64,000 nt of DNA, taken from NCBI GenBank assembly GCA_030248225.1, contig JASANE010026791.1, positions 1 through 64,000 of the forward strand, given 5' to 3'. This document shows, in pieces, positions 37,801 to 52,800 of the stretch. The position numbers and the translations under genes were made by a program. The first letter of the stretch is position 1; the number at the start of each line of letters is the position of its first letter. This DNA comes from Trileptium ribeirensis (Eukaryota > Nematoda > Enoplea > Enoplida > Thoracostomopsidae). The notes beneath the pieces were generated by a model that was not told the DNA's origin, did not search any database, and saw nothing but the letters and a program-made list of their open reading frames with translations.

Positions 37801-40800
37801 TAGGTCTTATGGGGCCCATTTAACACCACTGACCCACGAGGCTCTTCAAAATAGGGGGTTGGGGGCCCTAACATTTTCAAGTGCCCCTGGAAAAAAACCG
37901 AGTGCTCCCGGTTCGTGCGCCCTGGCAAGAATGGGACATCCTGATTCTGCATCCTGAGATCCAGTAGTAAAACACACCTTTTCACAAGATGTCATTTTTA
38001 AAACAGTTTGCCTACATTATAATTAGAATTTTTAGCTTTGAAACGCTGTTTTGAAAAATTTGTGGGACCCAGCTTTATTGGGGAGGGAACCCAGCAAAAT
38101 TAGCCCAGGGTAACTCCAGCAGGAATTTCGTAATTACTGACAGATTTTTCCAGGCAGCACGAACGCATGATGAACTGAAAATGGTGTTAGATTTTATAAT
38201 GTTTGTTATAGCCCGATCAAGATAGTCGTTGTCAAAAGTTGGGACCCAAAACCCAAAGGCTATTTTACTGTGCCTCGGTCCGAGCCTGTCAGGCCTATCG
38301 ATCCTGGTGCCTGGGTTGCGCATACGAACGCAATGCGAAACAACGAAATACAACAGCAGCAGCAACAACAACAACATCACATGGGTATGCACCCACCGCC
38401 ACCAAGTACGTTATGTGTTTTTGAAACTTTATTCAGTTATGTGTGAGTTCATTTAAGGTTCGTACACTTGGGTTGCTGTTTTGTCAAACCAGTTCATGAT
38501 CGTAAAAGCGATAAACGCGAACAAATAATAATTTTCTGTTATGTACGCGTACACGATTTGCGATACAACAATGCGTAGGCGCTGTTTGCGGTCGCTATTT
38601 TACGATTTTGCTGATCACAAACAAGTAAAAACACAATTACTAATCGCGTTTACTTGTATGCTGTAATATCCAAATAGACCGCAAACAATTTTCTCTGAAT
38701 CAGAATGTCATTTGTTGAACGCGGACAAATGTGCGCAAACGCAAATTCAAACCGTACATCGCAGAGCCCATTTTCGCGCTAACAGAAATGCGAATACCAA
38801 TGGCAAAAATGTGAACGCAAGTTTCTGCGCGAACCAATTCGTGATTTAGATAAAACAACAGATTTGGTTTACAACCTGAAGCGGACTTACACATTATATC
38901 ATTGGTATTGATATAAGTGTCGGACCCCCTAATTTATTATTTGCCGTGGGAAATTTTTAGTATTAATGAGGCAAAATTATAAGGAAAACTGAAATATTTG
39001 AAAATTGATTATGAGAAAGAATTAGAGAATTACAGATTTCACCCAGCTTTACTCCCTGCCACCTTGGTCATCTACCTTGTAGCTAAGCCAACGTACCTTG
39101 GACACCTAGGTTGGGAGTGCTGACATTATGAAAATGTGCAACGTGTAATCAAAGATGTGGCGGCACTTGTGTTCGTAAAGTCTAGGGCAAACACTTTTTT
39201 TGGTTACTGCCTACCTCAGCAAATAGCCATTCATGACATTCAAAAGGTATACATATGTAATCGAAAATAATAATTGTAGGACACATATTGTTATCCGTCG
39301 AGTAAGTCAGCGAGATGTTTATAGGAATACGTGATTAACAGGACACACTATTTCAGAAACGGGGAGCGGCAATGTCGGGCGGGGACTCGCCTAATAGTTC
39401 TAATGGTGAAATCTGTGCGAAAAGTTATTTAAAAATTATATTTTCTTATTTTGTATTTCACACTAATTGCAATTGCTTGCTTGACAGTATCCACACCGCA
39501 AGATTTTGTGGTCAAATAATGAGGTGAATAAGATAGTATAGTTGATTTCCGGTTCAGTGTCGAGGTAAAGATTATTTTTGCTAGGAATCCGGGGAAGCAT
39601 CGAATTGAGGGAAAATATAGAGAGGGGCACTCACGCGCAACGTTCTTGGGCTTGGACGCACCTTCATTTTGAAGGAATAAATTAAAAAATTAAAGCGGTC
39701 CATGTTTTGAACGAACTTGTATGTGTTTAAGTTGTCAGGCTATTTATACTCTACCCAGGTACGGTGTTGATGATGGCCCCTATTCTGTTATTCCTGCTGC
39801 CTCCCAGATATTTAAAATCTGACTCACGTTCGCATATCTAGGTTTTGTCAACGGTAAGATGGGGCTTTTACATGTCATAATTCCATGTTTGTAGTCGGAA
39901 TGCCGAAACGGATATGTAACTAGCCTTACTATTTTCATTTAGTTAAAAGTAATTTAGGATACCAGCATTATTTATATTTCTGAATACGTCGTAATTGTTT
40001 CCGTCGGGGAATATGGGTCTATAATAAGCTGCAGAATTATGACATGGTTCGGGGAGAACAGCGTACCGTAAACCGGCATGTAGGAATATTTCGGATTTGG
40101 AAGCGGAGAATTGTATCCGGTGAAAGCTTCAGATTTGTAGGACTAAAATTGATTATCTTGCATGATCACAAGCTCAGTTCACCGTCGCATTTTGGAATAT
40201 TTGAAACAGAGCGAGCGGAGATTCCACTGATGGCGCTAGTGGAAAAAATAGTGAAAATTTCTTTTTTGTCTGTTTTTGTTATTCATAACTATTTTTCGGA
40301 TGGACGGATTTCGACTGGCAAAAAACAAGTTGTTTGAGGGTTCTTTGTCAAATCTGGCCATACGGGTACCAGTCTTTCGCACCCATATCTCGCGACACAG
40401 GCTTCGCATCGACAAACTGAGATCGAGGCGGAATCTGTTCATCGAGATCTAAAATTTTGCAGACCACGAATTTTTGTCGGACCACTCTCTGGGCCCGAAT
40501 ATGGTTTGTTGACGTTTTGCCAAAAAGAGTGATTTTTTAATTTTCTGCATGTTTTTGTGTGTTTTTATCGTACAACAATAGTCTGTTAGGTTACCAAGCA
40601 CGATTTGTATGATGGCTTTGCTATGTATAGCCCAACCTGACTCTAGCTTTTCATTGGGTTTCAAAAGTTTTAAAGTCTCCAAAATGTGGCGAGTTTGCAT
40701 TCTTTGGTCATGAATTGCGTGGAGGGCATCCAGAATGACCTATATGTAGGTATTACTGAAGACTGAAGACAATGATTTGGCTATCTAGAGTTCAGCGTAC

Positions 40801-43800
40801 ATATTTCGTGTTTTTTCAATGGTTTTTGGGTCAATGAATCTGGCTTCACAATATAGTCTTTCTTCAGTTGTTTCGTTACGTATTGCGTATTGGTCATCAA
40901 GAATTGTCTGTGTAGGTTTTCTGGTAAGTTTTATAGGTTTTACGATGGTTTGTTTATCGGGAGTCCAGCACGAGTATCTTTTGCCTGTTCAGACGTTTTC
41001 ATTATGTGTCAATGAATCTAATTTCCAGAAAATAGTTGGTCTTCAGTATTTTGGTGCATAACATAAAAAATAGTAAAATAGTCTTTATAGAGGTTTTTCG
41101 GTATACTCAACACTAAAGTACAGCGTGCATATTTAATGTATTTTCATGAGTTTTCAATGGATTTAGGGTCAATTAAGCCGATTTCCAGATTATAGTCTGT
41201 CTTCGGTTGTTTGGTTACGCACTGCGTACGATAGGTTGACTATGCAGAGACCAGCACAAATACATGATGCTTTGTCAGCTGTTTTCGATGAGTTTAGGGT
41301 CGAGTAGGTTTTAGGATTTTCAATGGTTTCAGGGTTCAAGAGATTTTAGGGTGATATATACATTAAACACACTGTTACAGGTAATTAAACAAAATAACAA
41401 CTTAAACATGAAACCACGTTTGCTTCGTTTCACCCTCGCTTGCGTGTTACTAGTATACTTGAATACGTATTATCAAGAGTCCATAATGAACCTTTGAAGA
41501 AGAGTGTCTCTCTTTTGCCATTGGGGTGACGCTCTCCATTTTTGCGTCATTCGTTGGTGGGCGAGGAGTTTCCCAGTTTTGTCCCCCAACATTCGTCATG
41601 TCCACTCTAACTTTCGTGTCAATTTCAAAACAAAAAGTTCGATTGAACAAGAAACGAAAGTTGGGTAGGGGACAGGAAAAAAGTGGAATTATACTCGCTC
41701 TCTCCTGAAAAGTTGGACGAATAACGCAAAACTTGACTGTGTCATCACACAGCGTATATAATGTAGTGTGGCAAGAGTATCACACTCTTCTTCACGACTT
41801 CATCATGAACTCTGTATTATTTGTAATTATTGTTTATTTTTGTTCAGGCGAATATCCAGCTCGTCCACCCTCAGCATCAACAATGACATCGAACAGCGGC
41901 TCTCTTACAAGCTCGGTTCCGGAAGCTGATCGTAAGTATTTTTCGGATTTATTGACTAATCGGAACGTCGAGTTTTGTTGGGAATCTGTGTTAATTAAAC
42001 TTATACTTTTTCTCAAAGTCGAGGAGTTGCCAAACGGCTGGGTATTTCAGTTAACTTCCGCGCGATTACAGAGGTGCTCCGTACCATTGCGTTACAAGCA
42101 TCTGCCTTGGTTTACGACCTACTGACAAACTGAGGTGTTTTTATCCTTTGGGAACCAAAAAAACTTCGAAGGACCATTGCACTACGAGGAGCCAAAAAGT
42201 TTGCTAGGGGGAATGGCACCCGTTTTTACCAGCAACATCCGAAAATGCCACCACCACCTACAAGTTGGTGAAGTTACTAAGCGGTTTGATGTCTTCTTTT
42301 GTATGGAATTAGAGCCGGGTAGCTAATTTTGTCATGCATAAAAATGCTAAGCTTGACGTTTTCTTATATTTGAGTGCTTTTTGCATTTATATGGCAAAAT
42401 TTTTGTAGTTAGTACTGAGATTTTACCTGAGCAAATTGGTTATTCTCTAATTTTTGTGCCAAATTTAGATGTTGAATAAATTGCTACCGCGTTAACTGGG
42501 ACTGATCGTTAAGCCGAACGGATTGATACGATCTAAAGTTGATGGGGTTTGAAATTAGTGGTCCATGAACTTGGGTGGGCATAAATTCAATGCTCCAAGA
42601 ATATTATGTGGCGTATGATTCGGCGATCCAAAAACGTGAGGAGTCTGGATGTAGTGGTGTAAGATCATGGGTGGGACAGTCATGTCTGTGAGCCAACTAG
42701 TAGGTTGCAAAACCTGGGAGTAGGTAAAGGCGAGAGCGGCCGCGGACATTTATATGGGAAAGCTGAAGCGTGTTACACTCTTCAGCAGAGTTGATGATCA
42801 TCTACTCTTGATATCACTATTTGTAATGGCGAAATTCACTGTCGCTCGAGTAAGAATATAGGTTCACTGAAGAGAGCAGTTTGTTCCAAAAATAGAAATT
42901 TATTGAAGTAAATTTTATAATTTCACAATAGTTTTGGACAAAATGTGTTAGCCATTGCTGACGACTGTTATCAATAATATTTTGATAAAAATATAATTTA
43001 TCGTTTAGCCGTTTTGGTTGCCTGTAATATATAGTTTTTGGAAATCGTTTCTTTTACTGATAATAATTTTGTTTTTTTAATTTCGACATATATCCTAGCG
43101 CGAAACCTGGCTTACGGTCGGGCAAGGTCTTCGGTTCACTTCGCCTTAGCTCGTCGCTGCTGGCTTTCGGTCAGCGCGGGGTCTTCACTTCTCTTGTCGA
43201 GCCTTAGCTAAAGTTACATTGCACGTTGAGCCTTAATCGAAACGCATCCTTTGCAGATGACGCATCAGGATACATCAAGGCGTTCTTGAGTTATGCCATT
43301 ATCGGAAAATTTGCTCGCCGTTTGCGGGCAACTCAGAGCTATGAGGCACTCGACAAAACTATGACAAAAAATCCATCCAACGGTTCAAAAGTCATGAACC
43401 AACAACTAAGCTTCCCATGCCTGAAGTATGACTGAGTAAAGGTTAATGTTTCGTGACAAAGCAAGGCTACAGACAATTTTCGTGAATATATCGATAGACA
43501 TAGCTTATCAGAGCGTAGTGTAACGTAGTGAAGATTGTGTGTTGCAGGGGTGAAAGCTTTTGTGTAACAGATCCATACTGGATCGTTACGAGGTGGATTA
43601 ATCCTGACCATAGCCTAATGGCAACGTTTTATTGAAAACCAATAATCCTGGCCACACTCCAATGGCCGACATTTACAAATACCCCAATAATCCTGGCCAC
43701 ACTCTAATACATTATATTCTATATCACACTCTATATCTATACATTAGAATTGTGTGTTGCAGGGGTGAAAGCTTTTAAAGTGTGTGTGATCGGCCATAAC

Positions 43801-46800
43801 TCGGGAACCACTTACCGATTTTCATGATCTTAGGCTTATTCGAACCTGCATAGTCGATTTACCGTGTACATCCCGAGCGTTTTTGGTTTGAGGTCTGGTT
43901 CCGGGGTCAAAGGTCAAAATGAGGATTTTTTTAACCGTATTTTAGTACGTTCACTGAAACAAAGTTATTTTTAACTTTCAGATTTTTTCTCTGGCTGGTT
44001 GTATTTCATAGTAAAACGATAATGCCGATGCCACTATGTTGTTTTTCATTAAGGGTGCGGTTCTGGAGTTATGGGGTTTGAGGTATGGCACCTTCGTGGC
44101 TCCACGACCCGAAATTCAAAAATTTGTCCTGACGTCCTCGGCGGCTAAAATGTTTCACTTGGAGGTTTTCGGGCATCGGAAGCTTATTGCCGGTGTTGGT
44201 TTTGCTCTGCGACCCATGGTTTCATGAGTATGGCGACCCCATGGTTACTGGACCCAAAATTGATAATTTTATTGTGTCGTTCTGTGAGGCCGATAGCTTG
44301 CACTTCGGGTTTTCAGGAAAGGGAGACTTATTACCCGTGTTAGTTTTGTTCTGTTGTAACTTGTGCAGTGTTGTGTGATATCCACATATATCATATCGAC
44401 GTATGTCATCGAGAGCTGATTGGCTGTGCTGGTGTACCTATGCTTGCTATGCTCTGCAATCTCGATAGAATTGTAACTAGTTTTATATTGTGTTGTATAT
44501 GTATGGTTATCATAAATTTATTAATAAGGATTTAAGTTTCGGGATTTTGATTAATGTTAGACAGGCCATAACTATAATTATTGTGACATCTTATATTTTA
44601 AGTAATAAATTTATGATTTAATTATTATCTAAAACTAGGATTATTGTTTTCGGGGCATTTTATATTGGGAATTAATTGGCGGCGTGTGCCTTGCTAGAAG
44701 CAGCATTAAACTAGAGTTTCTTAATATTTGGCACTACTGTCTCGCTGATTGTGTACTTAAACAGAGATTACATTTTTGATTAAAATCAAATGAAATCATT
44801 ATAGCGAGGGTCTTAAATCTATGCAAATTCTCGTTTGGTGTTTAGGCGATACATTGTTTATTCTTAAAGCATCGAAGTAATTAGTCGTCTTTGTTCGGAG
44901 TTCAAATCAGACAACTAACCTGTCGGAGACTAATGCAGATCACATGAGTTTTTAATTGTTTTTCAGGTGATTCGCCCTGGCTCGCGATGGGCACTAATTG
45001 TTTTTCAAATTTTTGTGTAACAGATATCGTCAAAAATTGTTCATGATGAAATTGTACAAGACGATATTAGAAGGTTATAACAGTTGGGCAAACCGATGAA
45101 CTTTAACTATTACGATGTGGCGGTGATCGTTTTTCGTCTTTTTTTGATGTTTGGAAATATCTCAGCAAGTTTCTCGGCTATAATAAAGGTCCTTACCGTA
45201 AGGGGGGTGCCATCTACCATTACATTGGGATGATAACAAAACTGCGTCATTTCCAATTATGTAGTTTGACATAAAATTTTCAAGCAATTTGCTTCCGACG
45301 AATTTGTTGTCTAATGTAGTAATAACTAGAATTTTGTCACATTATACTTTACGGTTTGGATGTCGTAGTACGCGACGTCTAAAAATTTGAAGACTAGTGG
45401 TTTTGCGTTTCAATGGGTGTCGCTGCTCATTGTTGGGGTATACTATTATATACGCTGTGTTTCGAGACTGTATGCCGCCGAACCCTTTGTCTGGTTGTAG
45501 TACCTTAGAATTATATAACCAGGTTGACCCTATCAATTTCGTAGCTATGTGGGACAATGTATTCTGGACAGCTGCCGCACCAGTGTTTGCGTAGCTTTCG
45601 GTAGTAGTTGCTTGCTTTGTGAACCTCTAACCCTATACCCGCTTCGGGTTTGGTTGATGTCGAATGGTCGGGTTAAACGATTATACTGTTTCATGATTTA
45701 CGTATGTTGGCCAAACTTTAAAATAGCATTACAGCCCCAATAAATCTCAATGTTATAAACTGAGTCTGAAACCAGTTCTTTTGCGGAGACAAAACTTCTG
45801 TGCACCAAGTGATTTATTTTGGACGTGATTATGAAACTCTAAATTTGCATTAGTTGTTGCACTAAAATAAGACTCCAAACTGCATAGTATTACAACTTAT
45901 CCTTAATTGCACTAACATCATTGCAAACTACATTGGATTAATTCAGTTACACTAAGTTTACTGCACACCATCATTGATTTTGTTCAGGTTTTTTAGACAC
46001 CGGCCGCGGGTTTTTTCCAATGACCCGGACGATTAAGCCAATCCATGGTTACGCTGAGGAGTGTAAATAAAATGTAGGACATGCCGTTGTCGATATACTA
46101 AATTCAGGTCTTTATAGGAGATATGCATTATGCCTAAGTCTGGGGCCTACCGCACCCCGAACTCCCATCTCTAAGCTGATCATTTTTCTAACGTTATACC
46201 GCAACGCTCCGGGGGAGCTATCAATTATTAATCTTTTTTGCTTGTTGTTGTGTGTTATTGGCTAAAAACTGAGATTCGATATTTAGCTCAGGTCAAGCGG
46301 AGGGGTGTAAGAATATAATTAAGGAAAGATAACAGTGTAGTGCGAGATAGGGTGGTTCCAGGAACACCTGGACGTGGTCTTAAGCTTACTTAGGATGTAC
46401 ATATAAAAAATTTGATATATTAATATTAGCAATTGAAATATTTAAGTATAGTCCAAGGCTGAGTCTTAAGCTGTGTTCATAAGCTTACTTAGGATGTATA
46501 TACATATAAAAAATTTGATATATTAATATTAGCAATTGAAATATTTAAGTATAGTCCAAGGCTGAGTCTTAAGCTGTGTTCATAAGCTTACTTAGGATGT
46601 ACATATAAAAAATTCGATATATTAATATTAGCAATTGAAATATTTAAGTATAGTCCAAGGCTCAGTCTTAAGCTGTGTTCATAAGCTTACTTAGGATGTA
46701 CATATAAAAAATTTGATATATTAATATTAGCAATTGAAATATTTAAGTATAGTCCAAGGCTCAGTCTTAAGCTGTGTTCATGTTGTATCCGATCCGAGAC

Positions 46801-49800
46801 GACCAAATTTTATAGTTATCCTATACGTATTTATTATTCGCATTATTATTTGATCTGATTCCTGGTTCGAAAAAACTTGTGCATGCTATTTCGGATTAGA
46901 TCGGACGCAATGTTAGAATTGCTATATCAAGGACTGACTACCTGTCTATTGCTTACGCCACTTCGCTTAGCCTTTTATTTTATTTAAAAACCTGATTGGG
47001 AATTTGGAGTTGAAGCACATTTTGTGCTTACAATTTATTGTGAAAACATTTTGTCCCAAAATATTAACAACTTGGTCATATGCGTATGCACAGAACTACA
47101 TGCAATTATTCACCATTGTCGCAGCTGTTGGTGACTTGGGTCCTCTGCCAAAACCCACAAAGACTACCTCGATCGTCTAGGTCAAATGTCGATGAATGGC
47201 GGCTCTATGTTTATGTGCGCGGAACGGTTCCTTCTTGCAATAACTCGTCTCGGATGTCATTTGGAACCCGATGGTCTGCTGGTAAATTTGTCACTCGGGC
47301 TTTTGCCGTCTTTCATGCCCCTATGGTTCGTCGCAGGAGCACCGCTGTAGCTATTCGACAATTTTGCGCCTTCTGATGGCCTGATTTTGTACCTTTGGAC
47401 CTGAACGCCATGACGTACAGTTTAGTGGCGCTGAACCGTGCCATGTTCCATAGTTTGCGAAGACGACTGTCGGTCATGCCTTTCGATATTGCTTTGTATC
47501 GATCACTGGGGGAATTCAAGGTGCGGCCTTCGTACAGTTGAATCTGGAGTATAGTTGGCAACCGCTGCCCGAGGACCTTCGAGCTGTCAGCTAACGTTAG
47601 GGGTGATGCTTCCGAAGTGAATCCCGAAATTGAAACCTAGTAACTTGATCGCAGGTCGATGATTGGGAAATATTAGTTTTTGTCCTTTTTTGCGCTACAA
47701 CATTATCTATGTTCGCACACACTGTTCGCTTACTGCTTGGAACATTATCTATGTTCGCACACACTGTTCGCTTACTGCTTGGAACATTATCTATGTTCGC
47801 ACACACTGTTCGCTTACTGCTTGGAACATTATCTATGTTCGCACACACTGTTCGCTTACTGCTTGGAACATTATCTATGTTCGCACACACTGTTCGCTTA
47901 CTGCTTGGAACATTATCTATGTTCGCACACACTGTTCGCTTACTGCTTGGAACATTATCTATGTTCGCACACACTGTTCGCTTACTGCTTGGAACATTAT
48001 CTATGTTCGCACACACTGTTCGCTTACTGCTTGGTAAGAAATTTTCGCAGATTACCTATGTCCTGTTTAAACGGGCCAAAGTTTAAAATACTATTTATAT
48101 AAATTACGGCTCTTATTTTGGATAAACATTTTATAAACTGAACAATAGCAAAATTTGAGAACCCAAAATATATGTGCATCCGGCTACCAGAGACTTGAAG
48201 AATAGAAATGTCGTGGCATTGTCCGGCAGACGGAACAAGTGAAAAATTGGAAAATATATTTCACGCAATGAAATGTGGAGCTTTATTGACATATTAATAT
48301 TTGAAATAATTTTTTAAAATTACACCTAAGCTATGAAAAATCCTATCCTTATTCCATTTTCAAAGATCCACAATCAACCCCTGATATGTCTTCGACTACG
48401 GCGTCTACGCGCCGCCGCCTTCAACTGGAGCGGCTGGCTCCGCTTCTTCGGCTGGTTTTTCGCCTTCTGCTGGCGTCGATGGTGCAGCCGCAGCACCTTC
48501 GGCCGGAGGTGCCGCGCCTTCTCCAGGAGTTGGGGCTGCACCTTCAGCAGGAGTTGCAACTGCACCTTCAGCAGGAGCTGGAGGTGCGCCTTCCGCTGGT
48601 TTAGCTTCACCTTCTTTGGCTTCTGGTGCCGGCGCGGCTACTTCTTTTTCAGCTGGTACGGCTGAAATAAAAAGAAAACTTAAACTAGTCAGCGACTGAT
48701 GACTATTTCTTTAGTATAATGATACGTTTTACGCCAGGCTGGGCTATCGTTTTATGTTTTGGCTTCTTCGGCAAACCAGAGTAGGACGGTGGAAAAATGA
48801 AACTAAAGGCGTGTTCACACGCTCAAACTTTTTGCTCAAAATTGGAGCTCAAAATTTGACTGTGATTCTTAAATGAAAATTGTGATATTTCAAAATTTGA
48901 GCTCAATGTTTTTCAGTTAATACATCTCGTCCATGATTGGCCACATAAACATTCATGAAAAGTTTGAACTGTGTTCACACGTTCAAACTTGCAAAAAATG
49001 CAAAAAAACTTGCTTTCAAATTTTGAGCAAAAAGTTTGAGCGTGTGAACACGCCTTTATTTTAAGATTTTTTGCCTGATCATCAAACACGGGCTAAGCTG
49101 TGAGTGCAGGGAAGTGTCATACTTTTCCCGAATGCACGCTTCATTATACTAACAGCTGCGCTCTGTATATAAGAGTACGGAACAGTGACCGATTTTTTTG
49201 CTTTCTCGTATATGAGTACAACTAGTTTGCTTAAAAAGAAATTGAATGTTTAGCTGACCGATCAATTATAGTTGCGCTGATAGTCCAGTAGCCGCTGGTA
49301 GTTGAACCCTCGGTTACCCATACGTTTTTATGTTCATCCCAGTCGACGTACTGCCCTTTAAAAATTGGTTAACTCCAACCGGTTGCGTTCTGCTTTAGTG
49401 ATATGCTTATACATATAATATGCATTTTGGGAGCACGGTGATGGGTGCGAGAAACTGGTGATGTAATCCCGTGGACAAATGTTCTATCCACCATTTGGGA
49501 AGGGTGGGAATGTTTTCCTCATCACATGAGGCATTCGTAATCTCAGATTGTTTTCGACGGGGCTATGTGTGACCGTTACGTTTGCGTGGTGTTTTTGACT
49601 CGCCGTTAGGTCGACCCCCAAATCTTCATCACTCATCCAGGACGCTTTATATTGCAGCATCGGATCCAACCGGCTTGCTCTTACACAGTTGTGCTCGTTT
49701 AGGTGCATTGTTTGTAACAACCTTGTCCCACACTCCCAGTATAGTTATTATCCTTAGCCGGTGTTTACCTGGAGGTGGCGGGGGTGCAGCGCCGGGCTCG

Positions 49801-52800
49801 AAGTTGACTTTCATTCGATGTTCCTTGAAGCGTTGAACCGACTTGAAGACGTCTTGCGGCGTCGCATGGGTCGCATCGGCGTTGGCGTGCTGGATTACAA
49901 GGCGGTGGTTGAGTTTTTTGTTCGGATCGAACTGAAATTAAAATTATCAAACGTGTAAGAAGGACACGAGTATAAAGGATGGATAGTAGGTTCAAATCAA
50001 AACGCGGGTCTCATGTTTTCTGATTTTCCGACCTGATTCTTCTGGTTAACAGGGTTGGCAAACCGTGATAAACTGATTAGACTAGAGATATCGGGAAATT
50101 TGATATCAAAACGGAAAATTAAGAAAACGGAAAACATAACACTGAACACTGGAAATTATAATTATTATTCGCCTGTAGTTAATAACAACTCTCAGTCAGA
50201 AAGATGGGTCTATATGCAAAATCCTCTCATCGGGAACAACAACGTTGTAAAAAACTAAATTTTAAAACAAAATATATTTCAATTTTGACATTTTTAACGA
50301 TAGAAGCAATTATTTTATTTTCGTGGTTTGTATCCAAGTTACGGCAAGCATCAGGGGTTTACAAGATTATGAAAATAGTTCACTAATTTTTAATAGTACC
50401 TATAATAGCCGAGACGCTGCCCTTTTTGCGGCTGCTGTTGTATTATTACCTTTTCGGCACATTAAAGGGACTCAGGCAGCTCAATCTATGGAGTTTAGCA
50501 TAATGCTGGGCACGGACTCGAAATACTCGCCGTGCTGCTCCCCTTACCCGAGTTAGGAGCGCTCCGCTAACCTGTGCCCGAGTTAGGAGTATATTATTAC
50601 GAGGTTATTTCCTGTGTAATCTGATAAATGTCATTTTATATGACAAACAATAAATAAGGATTTGTCAAAGCCGGAAATTTCATATGCAAAACTGCAGAAA
50701 TATTAGAAAATAGCTGGCAACTCTGCATTAACAACAAAAATATTGATACGAACATCAGCATTCTTTAACGGGAAACGTTCTCTCAAATATACTGCCGAGT
50801 CCATTCAGGATTGAGTAGATCCATGGATTCGGACATAATTTTGAGTTTTTTGACGAAGATTTTTCATATAGAGCTCTTATGGTTTTTTATAGTTCTCCGT
50901 AATTGTGATAAGAAATTGCAGCCTTTTGACACTCTGATTGTACCGTAGTTGATTTGGGAAAAGGTTTTCAGCTGAACTGGCCCAAGCGCTCTACGGAAAT
51001 ACCCAACGGAATGTAGAACCAAAGTCCGTTATATATCGGGTTATATAAAGTCCCAACGTAGCATCATATATCGGCCGTTCGGCTATTTGACTCTTCAAAC
51101 ATTCGTTAAACCAAGTTCCAGTTAAGTTGAAAATTTACAATTCCGGTTCCTGCTAACTTCGATTATTTATATGTGTATGTAGGGTATACGTATTTGTATT
51201 TATATAATAATAATTAATGTTGTACCGGCGCTATCCGTAAAGTTATATATGTTCGATTTTCCAGCGCATATGGAGCATTCACTTTCGAGTTTCAAACACT
51301 GATCAGATTTTGAAAACTACAGTGATTTTGACAACTATTTACACGGTTGTTAAATTTCGTCTCCGACTAATTGGATATTTCGCTGACCCCCCTTAACACT
51401 GCTATTGTTGCACTTGAAGATATAATGGGTGTGTAATTGAACTGGATAGACGAATATCACTGCCACCATTATGTATTATAGTTCAAGTTAAAGCCAACTC
51501 GGAATAAAACATCCTCGGATCAAAAATATTTTTGTCAAAAAAAAACCATATCCAAATTTTGTCCGTATACGTAATAATCTTGTGGAAATATCAAAAACTC
51601 AACACAAATCGTTTTAACATTTTAATTTATTAGTTTACTAAACTGTACGTTGTGAGCTAAAGTTCACAGTTTCAGGAAGTTGATGTGGAATTTGCACTGT
51701 CCTAGTTAGTAGCAAGCATTGCATGATCAGCTAAAGCTGTTTATCTGTTCTATTAATTTGGCACCAAAAATATTTTTTCTGTAACAGTAGCCCCGGCAAC
51801 TAAATGTTACCTTTACCAGGGCCGGGGTTTCGATGTTGCTCCGGGGCCTGGGTTAAGCCTCAATATATCCCTAATAATAATGATGACTTACATCAAACGC
51901 TTGACAGTAGGCGGTGACCGTCAGTGTAGCGCCTGGTTCGATGAAAGAGAACACGGGTTTCAACCGAAACATCTTGTTGTCGGATGTTTTGATTTTGATG
52001 GCAACCTTGGCCGTGGTGCTCGGGTTTTTCACCGAGTGCTGACTCTGCGTGGTTTTCGTAAACGGGCCCGTGAACGTTACGTCGGCCGGTGTCACTTGGA
52101 GTGGTTCCGGATCGGCCATCCTGATATTAGCGCACAGTGTCACAGGAATTGTTGTGCTTAGCCGCACTATTGACGATGGGTTGATGGATTGGATGGAAGC
52201 GTGGTTGTTGTAGTGAAACACCGGGAAGAAGATAGAAAGATTCGTTGCGTGCCTGTAAAATGCCTGTATATATATGGTCTGTGGACCATACGTTATTCGA
52301 GCCAGTTTTATTAGTCGTCTGAGGCTTTAGAACCTACTGGTAGATCCGTAGCTCAATAGACCCTCCATGTGTGTGCATTGTAGCGATTTATAGTGTGCCT
52401 AATTTTTCATGCATCTACTTTAAAATGGCACATTGGGTTTGGAACACGGACGCCGAAGCGGAATCCTGTTCCTGTGCGGAAAGTCAGAGCGCCTTGCAAG
52501 ATCAGATCCATGATTTGGTGGAGCCAGTTGGACCCATGAAAACAATCCAACATTGTGTTTTAAGAAATTCCTACAATTCGTGTAAAAATATTAGGCTCAA
52601 AATCGGAAATGTATTTTTTGAGCAGCTATGGTATAGGAAAATGTTGGTGTTAGATGATCATAACCGGTCGCTAAGTTGATAAATTGTGAGTGAAAAAATG
52701 TTTTCTTGCTCACATATTTATTGAACACCTGTAGTTAAAGTTGAATTTAAGGAAACTCATTCTGTATAATCTTGAATATTATTTCTACAACACAAGATAA

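Larger units (their letters stand above)
41932..48127 (+). other. dsh intron 12, proximal part
   Basis: No host gene identified. It contains a ~55-bp imperfect duplication near 43,105-43,215 (GGTCTTC...TTCACTT...CTTAGCT). A direct repeat, GTGTGTTGCAGGGGTGAAAG, occurs at about 43,536 and 43,749. Repeated AATCCTGGCCACACTC words lie at 43,640-43,710, followed by the tandem arrays and MITE listed separately. Confidence 0.5.

Noticed and set aside
42555..42749. 64-codon minus-strand ORF starting [15 protein letters not shown]
   Set aside because: Protein-like composition, but no family, no partner exons and no conserved signal. A chance ORF cannot be excluded.
47597..48102. Repeat-protein ORFs on both strands (up to 140 codons)
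   Set aside because: Shadow of the 42-bp minisatellite. Open in many frames on both strands, with no flanking coding sequence.
48333..48665. 110-codon plus-strand ORF rich in Trp, Arg and Phe
   Set aside because: Antisense of the Ala/Pro/Glu-rich exon 3 of the MSP-domain gene, whose splice phases and domain support the minus strand.
52371..52679. 102-codon plus-strand ORF
   Set aside because: Runs into the duplicated block, lacks any domain and is not preserved in the other copies.
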